From DATNPH01 sp036703315 (GTDB taxonomy: Bacteria > Cyanobacteriota > Cyanobacteriia > Cyanobacteriales > Coleofasciculaceae), in NCBI GenBank assembly GCA_036703315.1, contig DATNPH010000223.1, forward strand, positions 1 to 64,000: 64,000 nucleotides of DNA, in the 5' to 3' direction. Positions 27,834 to 37,385 of this stretch are shown one piece after another. How positions within the stretch are numbered: the first letter of the stretch is position 1; every line of letters starts with the position of its first letter. The notes beneath the pieces are model-generated. The model was not told where the DNA came from and did no database searches. It saw nothing but the letters and a program-made list of their open reading frames with translations. Made by a program: the position numbers and the translations under genes.

Positions 27834-29159
27834 GTGACGACCACCCTGACCCGAGGCAAATCGCTAACTGAACTGGCAAAAGAACTGAAATTAAATTTCT
27901 TTCTGGTTTCCTTCACCGACCTTTTGGGAGGAACCCGTGCCAAATTAGTTCCTGCTGCCAAGATTGCCACTGTTGAATCTGACGGTGCATTTTTTGCTCC
28001 CTTCGCCTGCAATTTAGGATTAGGGCCCGATGCCAATGATATTGCCGCTATTCCTGACCCCGATTCGTTGATTGTTCTGCCCTGGCAGCCTAACGTGGGC
28101 TGGGTAGCCAGTGATGTGTATCTTGATAAAACACCCTTCCCAGCTGCGCCGCGAGTAATTTTTAAGAAAGTTCTCAAGCAATGTGAAGAACTTGGTTACA
28201 GCTACAAAACCGGCGTCGAAGCCGAGTTTTTCTTACTTAAGAAAAATGAACAGGGCTATCAAGTTGCCGATTCCCAGGATACAGGGTCACGCCCCTGCTA
28301 CGACCAACTGAACTTAATGCGGCAGTTTGACTTTATCTCTACTGTTATTGGCTACATGGAGCAGTTAGGCTGGGAACCTTACCAGTGTGACCATGAGGAT
28401 GCCAACGGTCAATTTGAAATCAACTGGACTTACAATGACGCTCTGACTACTGCTGACCGCCATGTGTTTTTTAAGTACATGGTTAAAACCCTGGCAGAAC
28501 AACGGGGACTCACAGCCACCTTTATGCCCAAACCGTTCTCTCATCTAACAGGCAATGGTGCCCACCTGCACATGAGCCTCTGGAACGATGGGAGTAACGC
28601 TTTCGCTGACCCAACCGATGAGGCAGGACTTTCTAAGTTAGCTTATGAGTTCCTGGGCGGAGTCTTGGCACACGGACGCGGATTAGCAGCGCTATGTAGT
28701 CCGACCATTAATTCCTATCGACGACTAGGTGCGACAATGACCACATCTGGCAGTACCTGGAGTCCTCGCTACATTTCCTATGGTGGCAACAATCGCACTC
28801 ACATGATTCGTATTCCCGAAGGTGGACGCTTTGAGTGTCGTCTAGTCGATGGTTCCACTAACCTCTATCTTGCCCAAGCCGGGCTTTTGGCAGCTGGACT
28901 AGAAGGTATAGAAAAACATTTGGAAGCTGGTAAGCGACTGGATGAAAATATGTTTGTGCGAGGGTCGGAATTTTCTAATCTCCAAATTCTACCCAGCAGT
29001 CTTTTAGAAGCCCTCCACTGTTTAGAACAAGATAATTTGCTGATGTCCACTCTTGAAGAGATGGGTGCAAAAACTTACCTTGACTTTAAGCATCAAGAGT
29101 GGCAAGCTCACAATGCCCAAGTCACAGCTTGGGAACTAGAGCAGTATATTAGCTGTTAA
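27834..29159 (+). CDS. glnT: GlnT-type glutamine synthetase (type III glutamate-ammonia ligase family)
   Basis: ATP-dependent ligase joining glutamate with ammonia or possibly a small amine, 441 residues. It starts at GTG 27834. Residues about 15-105 form the beta-grasp domain, and the rest is the catalytic barrel with VEAEFFLLKK, GQFEINWTYNDA, NGAHLHMSLWND and RFECRLVDGSTN as the metal/ATP/glutamate motifs. It is shorter than GlnN-type GSIII (about 700) and matches the GlnT class. Some GlnT relatives make gamma-glutamylmethylamide, so the acceptor is uncertain. It is probably not the main GlnA. It converges with the GT39-like gene. Confidence 0.87.
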   Translation: MTTTLTRGKSLTELAKELKLNFFLVSFTDLLGGTRAKLVPAAKIATVESDGAFFAPFACNLGLGPDANDIAAIPDPDSLIVLPWQPNVGWVASDVYLDKTPFPAAPRVIFKKVLKQCEELGYSYKTGVEAEFFLLKKNEQGYQVADSQDTGSRPCYDQLNLMRQFDFISTVIGYMEQLGWEPYQCDHEDANGQFEINWTYNDALTTADRHVFFKYMVKTLAEQRGLTATFMPKPFSHLTGNGAHLHMSLWNDGSNAFADPTDEAGLSKLAYEFLGGVLAHGRGLAALCSPTINSYRRLGATMTTSGSTWSPRYISYGGNNRTHMIRIPEGGRFECRLVDGSTNLYLAQAGLLAAGLEGIEKHLEAGKRLDENMFVRGSEFSNLQILPSSLLEALHCLEQDNLLMSTLEEMGAKTYLDFKHQEWQAHNAQVTAWELEQYISC

Positions 29160-29237
29160 CGCGCTTGCTTGAGAATGAATTGAGGGTGTCTTTACTCCTG
29201 CGTTGCTAACCTTCAAAGCTTAGACATGAGGAGTTCT

Positions 29238-30920
29238 TCACAGCCGTATTAATTTATATATCGGCAGTGAATTTTTTACTTCCTTAACTGCCTGAAGCTG
29301 CATGGTCTGAGATTTGGAAAGCTTAGCTTGCAATTGCTGCGATGGGTCAATGATAAATATATCAGTGAAATTCTGAGGAATTGTTGGAAGAGTACCTTCA
29401 AACACTACTTGATACCTTGCTTTCGGCTCGATCCAGTAGCTAAGAGATACGATAGTAAAGAAGTTATGGGGTGGTTTATCATGAGGCATTTCCCTCATTA
29501 CTAACGGGCGGGTGGCTTGATTAACCAATGGTGCTAGTTGGGGATTGAACTGGTTGGTTTTCTTATGCCACCAAAGATCAGCTTGAGAATATACCACACC
29601 AGAAACAAGTCCTAGGCAGAGCACGACAGCTAGGCCAAATTGCCAAAGCTTCTGTTGCCGAATATTGAAAGGAGTATAACTAATTTTAGAACTAAAGAAG
29701 TAAGCAACAGCTAACTGTATTCCTAAATGACAGGGAATAAAATATCGACTATACACTGAGCGAAGTCCACCCAAAATTAAATCGGGTATAACTAGAGCTA
29801 GTGCTGTAACAGCCATTAAACTTAGAACAAACAGCCAAACTCGCAACGGTGTCTGAGAATAAATAAAATAAATTGAATATCCTATTAGAGTCAGTAATGC
29901 AACTATGATGACAAGCGTAGTGATCAAAAGAGGCAACGAAGAATCTAATAAACCATCACCGTGCAAACCCAAATCAAAAAAATCACGGCTGATGTTTCCT
30001 AACCAAGCTTTACCAAGAGATAAGATAGATACTCTATTGCTTCCACTTTGCTCTGGAGTTGCTCTGATAATTCGTGGTAAGTAAGTAATTACAATGACAA
30101 TCCATGGCAAGAAAGCGAGGAATCCAACACTAGTGGCAAGTAGATAAGCTTTCAGGGTTTTAGTGAATCGGAAGCGCTCGATGCCTGCAACATAAATGGC
30201 ATGACTGATGGCAACAAAGGCGGAAAATAGAAAAGAGTAAAGTCCTAACGCAACGGTTGCTGCGTACATGCCCCAACTAAGCTTCGTTTGGACACGTATT
30301 GCCCGTAGCAGGGATGCGCTTGATAGGAGAATAGTGACAGCCCATAAGGTGTATGGCCGGGCTTCCTGAGCATACACTATATGGAAAGGGGAAACAGCGA
30401 TTAAGGTGATCGCGATCCAACCCACTAGGGATGACTCAAATAGCTCCAGGCACAGCCAATGGACTAAAGGAAACACTAGCAAACTGGTAAAGGCTGAGAA
30501 GCTTCTCATTGATGCGATCGCATTCCCAAGCAACTTTGCCCAATGTCGTACCGTCACGAAATAGAGAGGTGTTAGCTGGGGTTCTTCTGCAACCAAACCT
30601 TTAACGGTATCAACTACAGTTTTTTCTGAATTAAGGCGTTGATACTTCTGTAATCCTTCGTTTGTAAAAATCTTAGTCTTAGAGACTTCCGCACTTATGT
30701 CTTGCTCAGTGTAGCCAGAAACTCGGAATGAGGTATAAGTCTCGTCAATCCAGTAGATTTTCCTGTCGAGATTGGCAAATCGAAAAAATATACCCAGTAC
30801 TAATAAGACAATAACTATAAACCGTAACCAAGTTGGAGGTAGTGCCCAACTTAATTTTGAGCCAGTTTCTTGCGGAGAGGTCGTTTTAACCTGATTGAAC
30901 CCTCGTCCAGCAACACCCAT
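29238..30920 (-). CDS. GT39-like (GT-C fold) membrane glycosyltransferase
   Basis: Polytopic protein of 560 residues with about 11-12 membrane helices. The conserved first luminal loop reads NLDRKIYWIDETYTS, the Asp/Glu motif used by GT-C enzymes that take sugars from lipid-phosphate donors. A C-terminal soluble domain (about 480-560) follows the last helix. Relatives of the PMT/ArnT superfamily glycosylate proteins or envelope lipids; the acceptor here is unknown. A 1.2-kb gene-poor stretch separates it from polysaccharide genes on the other strand. Confidence 0.85.
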   Translation of the reverse strand: MGVAGRGFNQVKTTSPQETGSKLSWALPPTWLRFIVIVLLVLGIFFRFANLDRKIYWIDETYTSFRVSGYTEQDISAEVSKTKIFTNEGLQKYQRLNSEKTVVDTVKGLVAEEPQLTPLYFVTVRHWAKLLGNAIASMRSFSAFTSLLVFPLVHWLCLELFESSLVGWIAITLIAVSPFHIVYAQEARPYTLWAVTILLSSASLLRAIRVQTKLSWGMYAATVALGLYSFLFSAFVAISHAIYVAGIERFRFTKTLKAYLLATSVGFLAFLPWIVIVITYLPRIIRATPEQSGSNRVSILSLGKAWLGNISRDFFDLGLHGDGLLDSSLPLLITTLVIIVALLTLIGYSIYFIYSQTPLRVWLFVLSLMAVTALALVIPDLILGGLRSVYSRYFIPCHLGIQLAVAYFFSSKISYTPFNIRQQKLWQFGLAVVLCLGLVSGVVYSQADLWWHKKTNQFNPQLAPLVNQATRPLVMREMPHDKPPHNFFTIVSLSYWIEPKARYQVVFEGTLPTIPQNFTDIFIIDPSQQLQAKLSKSQTMQLQAVKEVKNSLPIYKLIRL

Positions 30921-32176
30921 GCTGTATTCCTCCCCGCAAGTTGGTAGATAGTCTGAACGCTTTGCAATAGGTAATTAGTAAAGAATCTTAATCTGCAACT
31001 TTAGGGAGAGTCATCCTACCCTTAGATAGAAGTCTGGAATTAAAGATATCATCCCCTGGGGAGATGACTAAATGAGTTTTAATGTGATCTTACCACATCA
31101 ATCTCACCCTAAATCTATTAGTATCGTCTTACCCTAACATCACTTAGGTAGTTATTAGTTGCTAGCTTTTTGACTTATCTAAACCTCTTGCTGTAGAGAC
31201 TTACACTACAAAGACAGCCTAGGAATTATTTCTTGATGACCAGAATACTCTGCTTAAATGTAAATTTTTGATGAATTTATTTTAAAGGTTTCAAATCAGT
31301 TGCCAATTACCTTTAATTTATGTTTAAGTAGAAATAAGCGCCTTTTTAGTATCTAGATCAGGCTTCTAAATTGTGATTACAGTGAATCAAAAAAACTGGA
31401 TACAGGAAAGCCGTCACAAGAATAGGGGCAGTAGTTACTTGTTTGCTCCCATGGTGAACTTCAATGAGATGGCGGAAGTTGGAGAAACTCCCCCCTAAGC
31501 TTACTCATCATTGCTTAGAAAGATTCTCAAGGTATTCATTAATAACACTGATCGTCAAGAATTAACTTAACTGTTTTCAAGAGGCTCAGTGAACATTTCC
31601 TCTCCCTTTTAAAGGTAGGTGAGGAGAAATTAGGCTCATCTTGAGGGCTGAGGAACATAATCAATACACCTATTTTAGAGGATTGGGACTCTCAAAACTT
31701 CCAATTCCCAGTACTAGAACTGGAAACCTCATTAATCTTAAAGCGGAGGTTTTCCTATAATCTGGTCGGGTTGTAATTCGAAAAATAGGTGTTTAGGTTA
31801 CTGTTTCTAGGAGTTAGCTTTGGGTTTTTCTAGTCAGTCTAGGCTAGTAAAAATGTTCAGAGTAATATCGAAATTCAAGTTGCAGCGATTAATAATAGCT
31901 CCCACACCTGAATCGTAGCTATATAGCATCACAGCTACTTTGAATCATGTTAAACCCTCTGAAGCTGTAGACTCATTATTCCCAAGTAGGAAGTTGAGCT
32001 AGCAATAGTTATTGCGAATAGAGAGAACGTTTGAACTTAACTCATTTGTCAAATTTTCATTGATGACAGCAAAGCTGTCATTGGTGGATAAACTAGCCTT
32101 AATTGTTGCTTAAGGTTGAGGTGTTAAGTCTGAAACGAGAACATTGTAAAAATCCTGAGACTTGAGGTAGTAAAAT
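30921..32176. other. 1.26-kb AT-rich gene-poor spacer
   Basis: It is divergent between the GT39-like gene and the GT-A-like gene. No frame of normal length or recognisable family is seen on either strand. Visible items are one possible 41-codon frame at 31373-31498 and a small perfect hairpin near 32063-32082 (GATGACAGC-AAA-GCTGTCATT). Long promoter-proximal spacers of this type may hold non-coding RNA, but nothing specific can be named. Confidence 0.5.
31373..31498 (+). CDS. Possible small peptide gene (41 residues), unrecognised
   Basis: A GTG-started frame, too short for standard gene calling, encodes a hydrophilic peptide beginning VITVNQKNWIQESRHKNRG and ending FNEMAEVGETPP. Codon choice looks ordinary, and the C-terminal region has no stop-rich or AT-only character, unlike the rest of this spacer. 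No good ribosome site is visible. It could be a genuine small protein or chance. Confidence 0.22.
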   Translation: MITVNQKNWIQESRHKNRGSSYLFAPMVNFNEMAEVGETPP

Positions 32177-33145
32177 ATGGGCGACTCAATGAGCAATTTA
32201 GAGAATTTATCTCTAGTGACGAATATATTCGGAGATGGGCTAGTAATTAGAGATATTCTTCTCGATTGGTTTCGCTTTTTGGGTGGTAAACCCGGTGAGG
32301 TTGTAGTCATTGACTGCGGAAGCGACGCCGAAACCCATGCTATTTACTGGAAGCTGTATCAAGAAGGTTTGATTGACAAATTACAGCTAATTCAGGCCGA
32401 TCATGAAGACAATTACGGTGGAAGTGAAACAGGCTATATCCAGGAGTACACAGCAGCAGCGATCGCTAGTAAACCTTACATATTGTGGTTTCATTCTGAT
32501 ACCCTGCCCTATAAAGACGGGCATGATAACTGGCTAGAAGAATCTATCAATCATCTTGAGCGGGAGGATGTTTTTGCGATCAGTGGCGCATTTAACCTCC
32601 CATCAAAACATCATGATGCTTGCCCCGGTTGGTATTTTAGCCACAAGTGTAGCCTGAACTTTGCTCTAATGAAGCGGATTACCTTCATGAAAGCCATCCA
32701 CGAATTTGCAGGTTCTTATATTATTTCTGGATTTAAGGGTGAGAATCCAGCAGAGGCAACAAATCAGAGCCGATATTTGTTTGAGGTTGCAATGGAGCAG
32801 TACATACAACGGCACAACCAGTACACTTTATGCAAGGTTGAAGACCCAAACTGGACAGTATTTCACACAAATACTCATGGAGAGCGCTTGAAAATGACTC
32901 GTGAAAAATACCTAGCCCGCCAAAAAATTGAACGTTTCATGAACGTGGGAGACTCTGACGCCGAGCCAATCCCATCTAAAGCTCTCTATTATGGACAGCC
33001 GCCGGTGGGCATCATGAAAAGGTTACGCATTGCGTTTGGGGAATCATCAATAGGTCCTTACTGGCGATCGATCAAACAACAGCTAGGTGATTGGAGCCGT
33101 TATGCGACTAATTCAATCAAAAAAGATCGGGCGTCTCAAATGTAA
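32177..33145 (+). CDS. Probable GT-A-like glycosyltransferase, family uncertain
   Basis: A 322-residue soluble protein. I do not recognise a precise family. The first 120 residues have the alternation of a GT-A fold: GEVVVIDCGSDAETHAIYW, QLIQADHEDNYGG, then YILWFHSDTLPYKDG, where the acidic HSD could be the metal-binding motif of family 2 enzymes. The C-terminal 60 residues are basic. An alternative start is the ATG at 32189. It is followed by a hairpin and then a flippase gene on the same strand, so a role in surface polysaccharide assembly fits, by context only. Confidence 0.7.
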   Translation: MGDSMSNLENLSLVTNIFGDGLVIRDILLDWFRFLGGKPGEVVVIDCGSDAETHAIYWKLYQEGLIDKLQLIQADHEDNYGGSETGYIQEYTAAAIASKPYILWFHSDTLPYKDGHDNWLEESINHLEREDVFAISGAFNLPSKHHDACPGWYFSHKCSLNFALMKRITFMKAIHEFAGSYIISGFKGENPAEATNQSRYLFEVAMEQYIQRHNQYTLCKVEDPNWTVFHTNTHGERLKMTREKYLARQKIERFMNVGDSDAEPIPSKALYYGQPPVGIMKRLRIAFGESSIGPYWRSIKQQLGDWSRYATNSIKKDRASQM

Positions 33146-33197
33146 CTTTTCTTATTGCTTTAGTAAGGACTGAACGAATGTCTTAAACGTGAAAATT

Positions 33198-33250
33198 ATG
33201 GTGGAAGTATCACCCTGTCGGGGTGCACAATAGGGTGAGGCTTCCACCAT
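33198..33250 (+). terminator. Stem-loop after the GT-A-like gene
   Basis: ATGGTGGAAG (33198-33207) and CTTCCACCAT (33241-33250) pair perfectly, and CACCCT/AGGGTG extend the stem inside. No T run follows, so it could be a repeat-derived hairpin or mRNA-stability element and not a true terminator. Confidence 0.5.
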
Positions 33251-33333
33251 TGATGAGAAAATGCTCTCAACGATTCCACTAAACTTAAATTGACAATCGC
33301 TACAGTCCGGCTTCTCGACTTACTCAAGTAATC

Positions 33334-34695
33334 ATGACATCAGTTAAAAAGCTTGCTATCCGTGGAACACTCTGGACAATTGCCGGCTATGGAGCGAGTC
33401 AGGTTCTGCGACTCGGCGGAAACCTGGTTCTGACTCGCCTGCTTGAGCCAAGATTGTTTGGACTCATGACCTTGGTCTACGTCTTCATCACGGCTTTGCA
33501 CCTATTCTCAGACATCGGCATTGGTACAAGCATCGTCCAAAATAAGCGCGGGGATGAGCCCGCGTTTCTCAATACCGCTTGGACTTTACAAGTGGCTCGT
33601 GGTGGAGTTTTGTGGCTTTGTTCCTTGTTGCTCGCTTGGCCCGTTGCCCAGTTCTATAACGAGCCACAGTTACGATGGTTGCTCCCCACAGTAGCTCTAA
33701 CAGCGCTTATTTCCGGCTTCAATTCCACTGCTTATTTCACGCTAAACCGCCACATCGATGTCCGGAAGTTGTCACTTTATGAATTCGGAAGGCAGTTTAT
33801 CTCCCTGCTAGTGACGATTCTGTGGGCGATGTTCATCAATAAGACAATCTGGGCTCTCGTTGTTGGAACTCTTGCCTCGGAAATCATGGGACTGGTGTGG
33901 AGTTACCAGTTGATGCCCAACTCGTGGAACCGCTTTACTTGGGACAAGGAATCAGCTAAGGAGCTTCTTTCCTTCGGGAAGTGGATATTTCTTTCAACAG
34001 CTATCACATTTTTTGGTGAGCAAGCAGATCGACTCATTTTCGGTAAATTGCTGTCATTCGAGCTGTTGGGTATCTATGGCATCGCCATGACGTTCGCTGA
34101 TCTGCCACGCTCCGTTACTATGGCGATCAACGGTAAGGTGATTTTTCCTGCTATTTCTAAATTTGCTGACCTTCCTCGTGAAGAACTTCGTGCCAAGCTC
34201 AATCACAACCGCAAGCCTATCCTACTCGCCTTGGCAGTAGGCTTGGCATTGCTGGCTAGCTTCGGGGATGTCCTGATCAAGGTTTTGTATGACAAGAGGT
34301 ACTGGGATGCTGCCTGGATGCTGCCGATCCTGGCTGTAGGCATTTGGCCTCGACTGCTGTGCAATACGAATGAACCATCCCTGTTTGCCATTGGGAAGCC
34401 TCAGTATTCAACCCTCGCTAACTTTACTAGGTTTGTTTGCACTTCCCTTGGAGTCTGGTTTGGATATACCCTTCTGAAAGTTCCTGGGGCGATTATCGCT
34501 GTTGCACTTAATGACTTGTTGTACTACCTGGCAGTAAATTATGGACTCTGGCGTGAGGGACTAGGTGGTATGAAGCTAGACATTCTGGCGACGATGCTGC
34601 TGGTAGCATTACTTGCTCTCATCGTGATAGGTCGAGTCGTTTTGGGCTTTCATCTGCCTATTGATGGACTACTTAACTACTACAATCCCGCTTAA
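33334..34695 (+). CDS. Wzx-like polysaccharide/lipid-linked oligosaccharide flippase
   Basis: Inner-membrane protein of 453 residues with about 12 helices, in the MATE/Wzx polysaccharide-export superfamily. The N-terminus GTLWTIAGYGASQVLRLGGN followed by LVLTRLLEPRLFGLM is typical of family 2 (PST) flippases. The ADRLIFGKLLS segment in the middle is another hallmark. It should flip undecaprenyl-linked sugar units to the periplasm. The GT-A-like gene precedes it by 188 nt. No Wzy or Wzz partner lies in the window. Confidence 0.9.
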   Translation: MTSVKKLAIRGTLWTIAGYGASQVLRLGGNLVLTRLLEPRLFGLMTLVYVFITALHLFSDIGIGTSIVQNKRGDEPAFLNTAWTLQVARGGVLWLCSLLLAWPVAQFYNEPQLRWLLPTVALTALISGFNSTAYFTLNRHIDVRKLSLYEFGRQFISLLVTILWAMFINKTIWALVVGTLASEIMGLVWSYQLMPNSWNRFTWDKESAKELLSFGKWIFLSTAITFFGEQADRLIFGKLLSFELLGIYGIAMTFADLPRSVTMAINGKVIFPAISKFADLPREELRAKLNHNRKPILLALAVGLALLASFGDVLIKVLYDKRYWDAAWMLPILAVGIWPRLLCNTNEPSLFAIGKPQYSTLANFTRFVCTSLGVWFGYTLLKVPGAIIAVALNDLLYYLAVNYGLWREGLGGMKLDILATMLLVALLALIVIGRVVLGFHLPIDGLLNYYNPA

Positions 34696-35004
34696 AGCGA
34701 AACCTCCTTTTGGGAGCTAAAGTTTATTTTCAATGTTTGCTGAGTTAGTGCGATCGCTTGTGTTCCACACAAATTTTTATTGCTATTCCTGTTTTTAAAC
34801 AGGAGCTTAAAATCTAACCTAGAGTGAGACAAAATACATCATCCCATCGTCCCTACTCTCCACTGCGTTTTTCTAATCAAAAAAGACTCTCTAAGTAACG
34901 ATTGGGCACAATACAGGAGAAAGCCAGGCTGATAGGATGGAAAAAAGTTAACAACACACAAACGTCCTGTAGGGTCTAGTACAGTGCCCTGAGCTATCGA
35001 AACT
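34696..35004. other. Spacer with a perfect 16-bp palindrome
   Basis: CCTGTTT-TT-AAACAGG lies at 34788-34803, about 200 nt before ycf51, and could be an operator or a weak terminator for the flippase gene. Otherwise no gene is seen in this stretch. Confidence 0.45.
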
Positions 35005-35523
35005 ATGCAAACAACAGCTGCATTTCTCACCTTTGCCCAGTGGGCAGGCATTCTTACCCTAGTCAGTGGCGTTATCGCTGTACTAGGGTTTATTTTCAAA
35101 TGGGGCACTCGCTTTCGGCTGGTGGGAACTACTGGTTTCATGGGTGTTCTCACTTGCGGTTTATTTGCCCTCAGTCTTGTACCCATTACCCGCACGGCAA
35201 TTCCGGGTGCCGTTCACTTTTCTGTGGTTTACGACACCGGCAGTACTCAAACCGTAATTGCTGTGCCGCCTAACATAACTCAATCCGAACTGGAGGCGAC
35301 GCTTCGTCAAGCGGCTAGTAATTTATTTTCTTACGGACGCTTGGGTGGGGTAGATAATCAGATGATCATTCGGGCACGTACCATTGTTCACCCAGAACCT
35401 GGCGTCTCTAAGCCGTTGTTCTTGGGTCAGGTGCAGCGATCGCTCGCTACCCGCGATGATGAACAAATGGCAATTGACATCTACCCAGAAAGCTTCGCCC
35501 AACTACCAAAACCGACAGCTTAA
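35005..35523 (+). CDS. ycf51: Ycf51 family protein (DUF2518)
   Basis: Conserved membrane protein of cyanobacteria and some plastids, 172 residues, function not established. Two N-terminal helices (residues about 8-28 and 37-58) are followed by a soluble domain with VYDTGSTQTVIAVPPNIT and a strand-rich end. Length and sequence fit the family. An imperfect hairpin follows the stop. The IS110 element begins shortly downstream in the opposite orientation, so the insertion sits next to but does not interrupt this gene. Confidence 0.88.
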   Translation: MQTTAAFLTFAQWAGILTLVSGVIAVLGFIFKWGTRFRLVGTTGFMGVLTCGLFALSLVPITRTAIPGAVHFSVVYDTGSTQTVIAVPPNITQSELEATLRQAASNLFSYGRLGGVDNQMIIRARTIVHPEPGVSKPLFLGQVQRSLATRDDEQMAIDIYPESFAQLPKPTA

Positions 35524-35530
35524 ACGTTCA

Positions 35531-35593
35531 TGGCGCAGTGTTCATGGTTCGTTGAGTTCCAAAAACAGTTTCAATGAACTATGAACGCTGCCA
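35531..35593 (+). terminator. Imperfect stem-loop after ycf51
   Basis: TGGCGCAGTGTTCATGGTTC (35531-35550) pairs with GAACTATGAACGCTGCCA (35576-35593) with small bulges. There is no T run, so it may be a processing hairpin or a terminator remnant, or may mark the IS boundary region. Confidence 0.45.
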
Positions 35594-35683
35594 TTGCTGA
35601 GCTTGTTGCTTCTAGCTCCTGCTCTTGAGAGGGGAAGCTTGATTCTCCTCACATCTGTCTTGAAAGAGTACCTGAGTAACAGT

Positions 35684-37021
35684 TCAAACCGTGGGAGGGG
35701 AGGGGAGTTGCAAATTGACCTGGTAACCGAGTTGCTTGATGCTACGGCAAAGGCGAGTAAGCAAATGCTCCTTACCCTTGTGGTTCAAGTAGTTAGCACC
35801 TAAGTCCTTATAGGGTTCTCGTTTGGTGAGGATGTAGTAAGCTGCCTTTAACAGACGATGGGCAACCGCAACAATCGCTTTGTTCCTCCCCCGCCGGGAG
35901 GCTAAGCGACGAAACACACTAGCCAGATAAGTACCCTTGCAGCGAACCGCCGCCTGAGCCGCTTGGACAAGTCCACTACGTAGCCACTGATTACCTGAAC
36001 CGGTGCTGCCAGAGAGCCGTTTACCCGCACTCTCATAGTTGCCAGGACAAAGTCTGGCCCACTTGGCTAAATGACCAGCCGTGGGAAAGCGGCTCATATC
36101 CAAGCCAATTTCGGCTAAGAGCAATTCGGCAGTACGGCGTGCCACGCCGGGAATGCTATCCAACAGCTTAACCGCCTCCTCCCAAGAAAGCGGGTTGAGA
36201 GGAGATGAGGTGTCAGGGGTTGAGGAACGTTGCGGTGGGCTGGGTGGCGATGGTGTTAGTGGAGGACATAGGGGAGTTTGAGTGCTTAGGTGTTGAGTAA
36301 TCCTGCTATCAAACCCAGCAATTTGGGCTTCGAGAAAGTCAAGATGACTCAAATGAGAAGCAATCAAAAAACGATGGTGTTCTCGCACTCGTCCGCTTAA
36401 GGCTTGCTCCAACTGTTGACGTTTGTGTTGCAAGCTTCCCACGGCTAAATCTGCCAAAGCTTTGCTATCTTCAGTACCACTGACTAGCGCAGCTAGCATC
36501 TTTCTAGCTGAGACGCCATTGATGTCGCTGACCACACTGGCAAGTTTGAGGTTAGCCCATTCGAGAACTTTTTGTAGGCGATTGACTACTGTGACTTTTT
36601 CTGTGACCAAGTTGGTACGGCTACGGGTTAAGTCTCTTAAATCTCGTTGAGGTAAAGGCGGAATGAAACTGCCACGTAGTAAGCCGTGACGTAGCAGTTG
36701 GGCAATCCATTCCGCATCTTTGACATCGGTTTTGCGACCCGGCACATTTTTAATGTGCTGAGCATTGACTACCAAGACCTCAAAGCTGGCTTCGAGCAGA
36801 TTGTACACAGGTTTCCAGTATTCCCCTGTACTTTCCATCGCCACTTGAGTCACGCCTTTGCTACTCAACCAGTCACTGAGTTGGAGTAACTCCTGACTCA
36901 TGGTGCTGAAAGTTCGGGTTTGTTGTTCGAGTTTTCCAGTAGTTCCCATGGTCAGACAACAGGCAACCACTGTCTTTTTGTGTACGTCTAGCCCCGCACA
37001 ATTGGGATTCGTGACTTCCAT
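35684..37021 (-). CDS. IS110-family transposase (DEDD/serine recombinase type)
   Basis: Bridge-RNA-guided recombinase of 445 residues, full length. The RuvC-like N-terminal domain carries the DEDD residues Asp12 (GLDVHK), Glu63 (AMESTGEY), Asp99 and Asp102 (KTDVKDAEWI). The C-terminal transposase-20 domain contains IPGVARRTAELLLAEIG and the serine region GSTGSGNQWLRSGL. An insert of about 25 Pro/Ser-rich residues (PPLTPSPPSPPQ) lies between them. No frameshift or stop is seen, so it may be active. The non-coding side upstream of the ATG fits the IS110 group, in which the guide RNA precedes the gene. Confidence 0.95.
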   Translation of the reverse strand: MEVTNPNCAGLDVHKKTVVACCLTMGTTGKLEQQTRTFSTMSQELLQLSDWLSSKGVTQVAMESTGEYWKPVYNLLEASFEVLVVNAQHIKNVPGRKTDVKDAEWIAQLLRHGLLRGSFIPPLPQRDLRDLTRSRTNLVTEKVTVVNRLQKVLEWANLKLASVVSDINGVSARKMLAALVSGTEDSKALADLAVGSLQHKRQQLEQALSGRVREHHRFLIASHLSHLDFLEAQIAGFDSRITQHLSTQTPLCPPLTPSPPSPPQRSSTPDTSSPLNPLSWEEAVKLLDSIPGVARRTAELLLAEIGLDMSRFPTAGHLAKWARLCPGNYESAGKRLSGSTGSGNQWLRSGLVQAAQAAVRCKGTYLASVFRRLASRRGRNKAIVAVAHRLLKAAYYILTKREPYKDLGANYLNHKGKEHLLTRLCRSIKQLGYQVNLQLPSPPTV

Positions 37022-37200
37022 GTTCTACTCCCCCGATTCGACTCACATCTGGTTGGATACCCTGAATTTTCTAGATTCTGTCTTACGTGCTTCCCACTAA
37101 CTACGGTGGGTTCCACATTTAGCTGTGCCAACGGGCATCCAGGTCAGTCTTGCACTCAAGCTCGGCAGCACTACTGATGTTCCGACCTCGTCTACCAGAT
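37022..37200 (-). ncRNA. Candidate IS110 bridge RNA
   Basis: The stretch upstream of the transposase start contains three perfect small hairpins in a row: CCCAC/GTGGG (37093-37110), TGCC/GGCA (37126-37137) and CTTG/CAAG (37149-37160). IS110-group elements encode a structured bridge RNA of about 170-180 nt here, with target- and donor-binding loops. The limits and loop assignment are not determined. Confidence 0.5.
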
Positions 37201-37385
37201 GATTTAGGCGAAATCTATCATATTTTCATCCTTTGTTGTGAGCGCTTTTCTCATCGGGAGTCTTGCACCAAGCCGTTTCACCCCGCCCCAACCCTCCCCT
37301 TAGCACTGAGAACCGCTATAAAAGCTAATGTTCCTGCTTGTCGGTAGATAAAGCGTTAAGCTAAGCTTCGGCAATGAAGGGCTGA

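Larger units (their letters stand above)
35684..37200 (-). mobile_element. IS110-family insertion sequence (ends approximate)
   Basis: The element is inferred from the intact transposase plus a structured non-coding stretch of about 180 nt before its start. IS110 elements lack terminal inverted repeats and make no or short target duplications, so neither boundary can be read from one copy. The right limit given here is a guess from where structure fades. Confidence 0.6.

Noticed and set aside
35594..35803. A 69-codon plus-strand frame overlapping the transposase 3' end
   Set aside because: It is mostly antisense to the transposase and has no family similarity.
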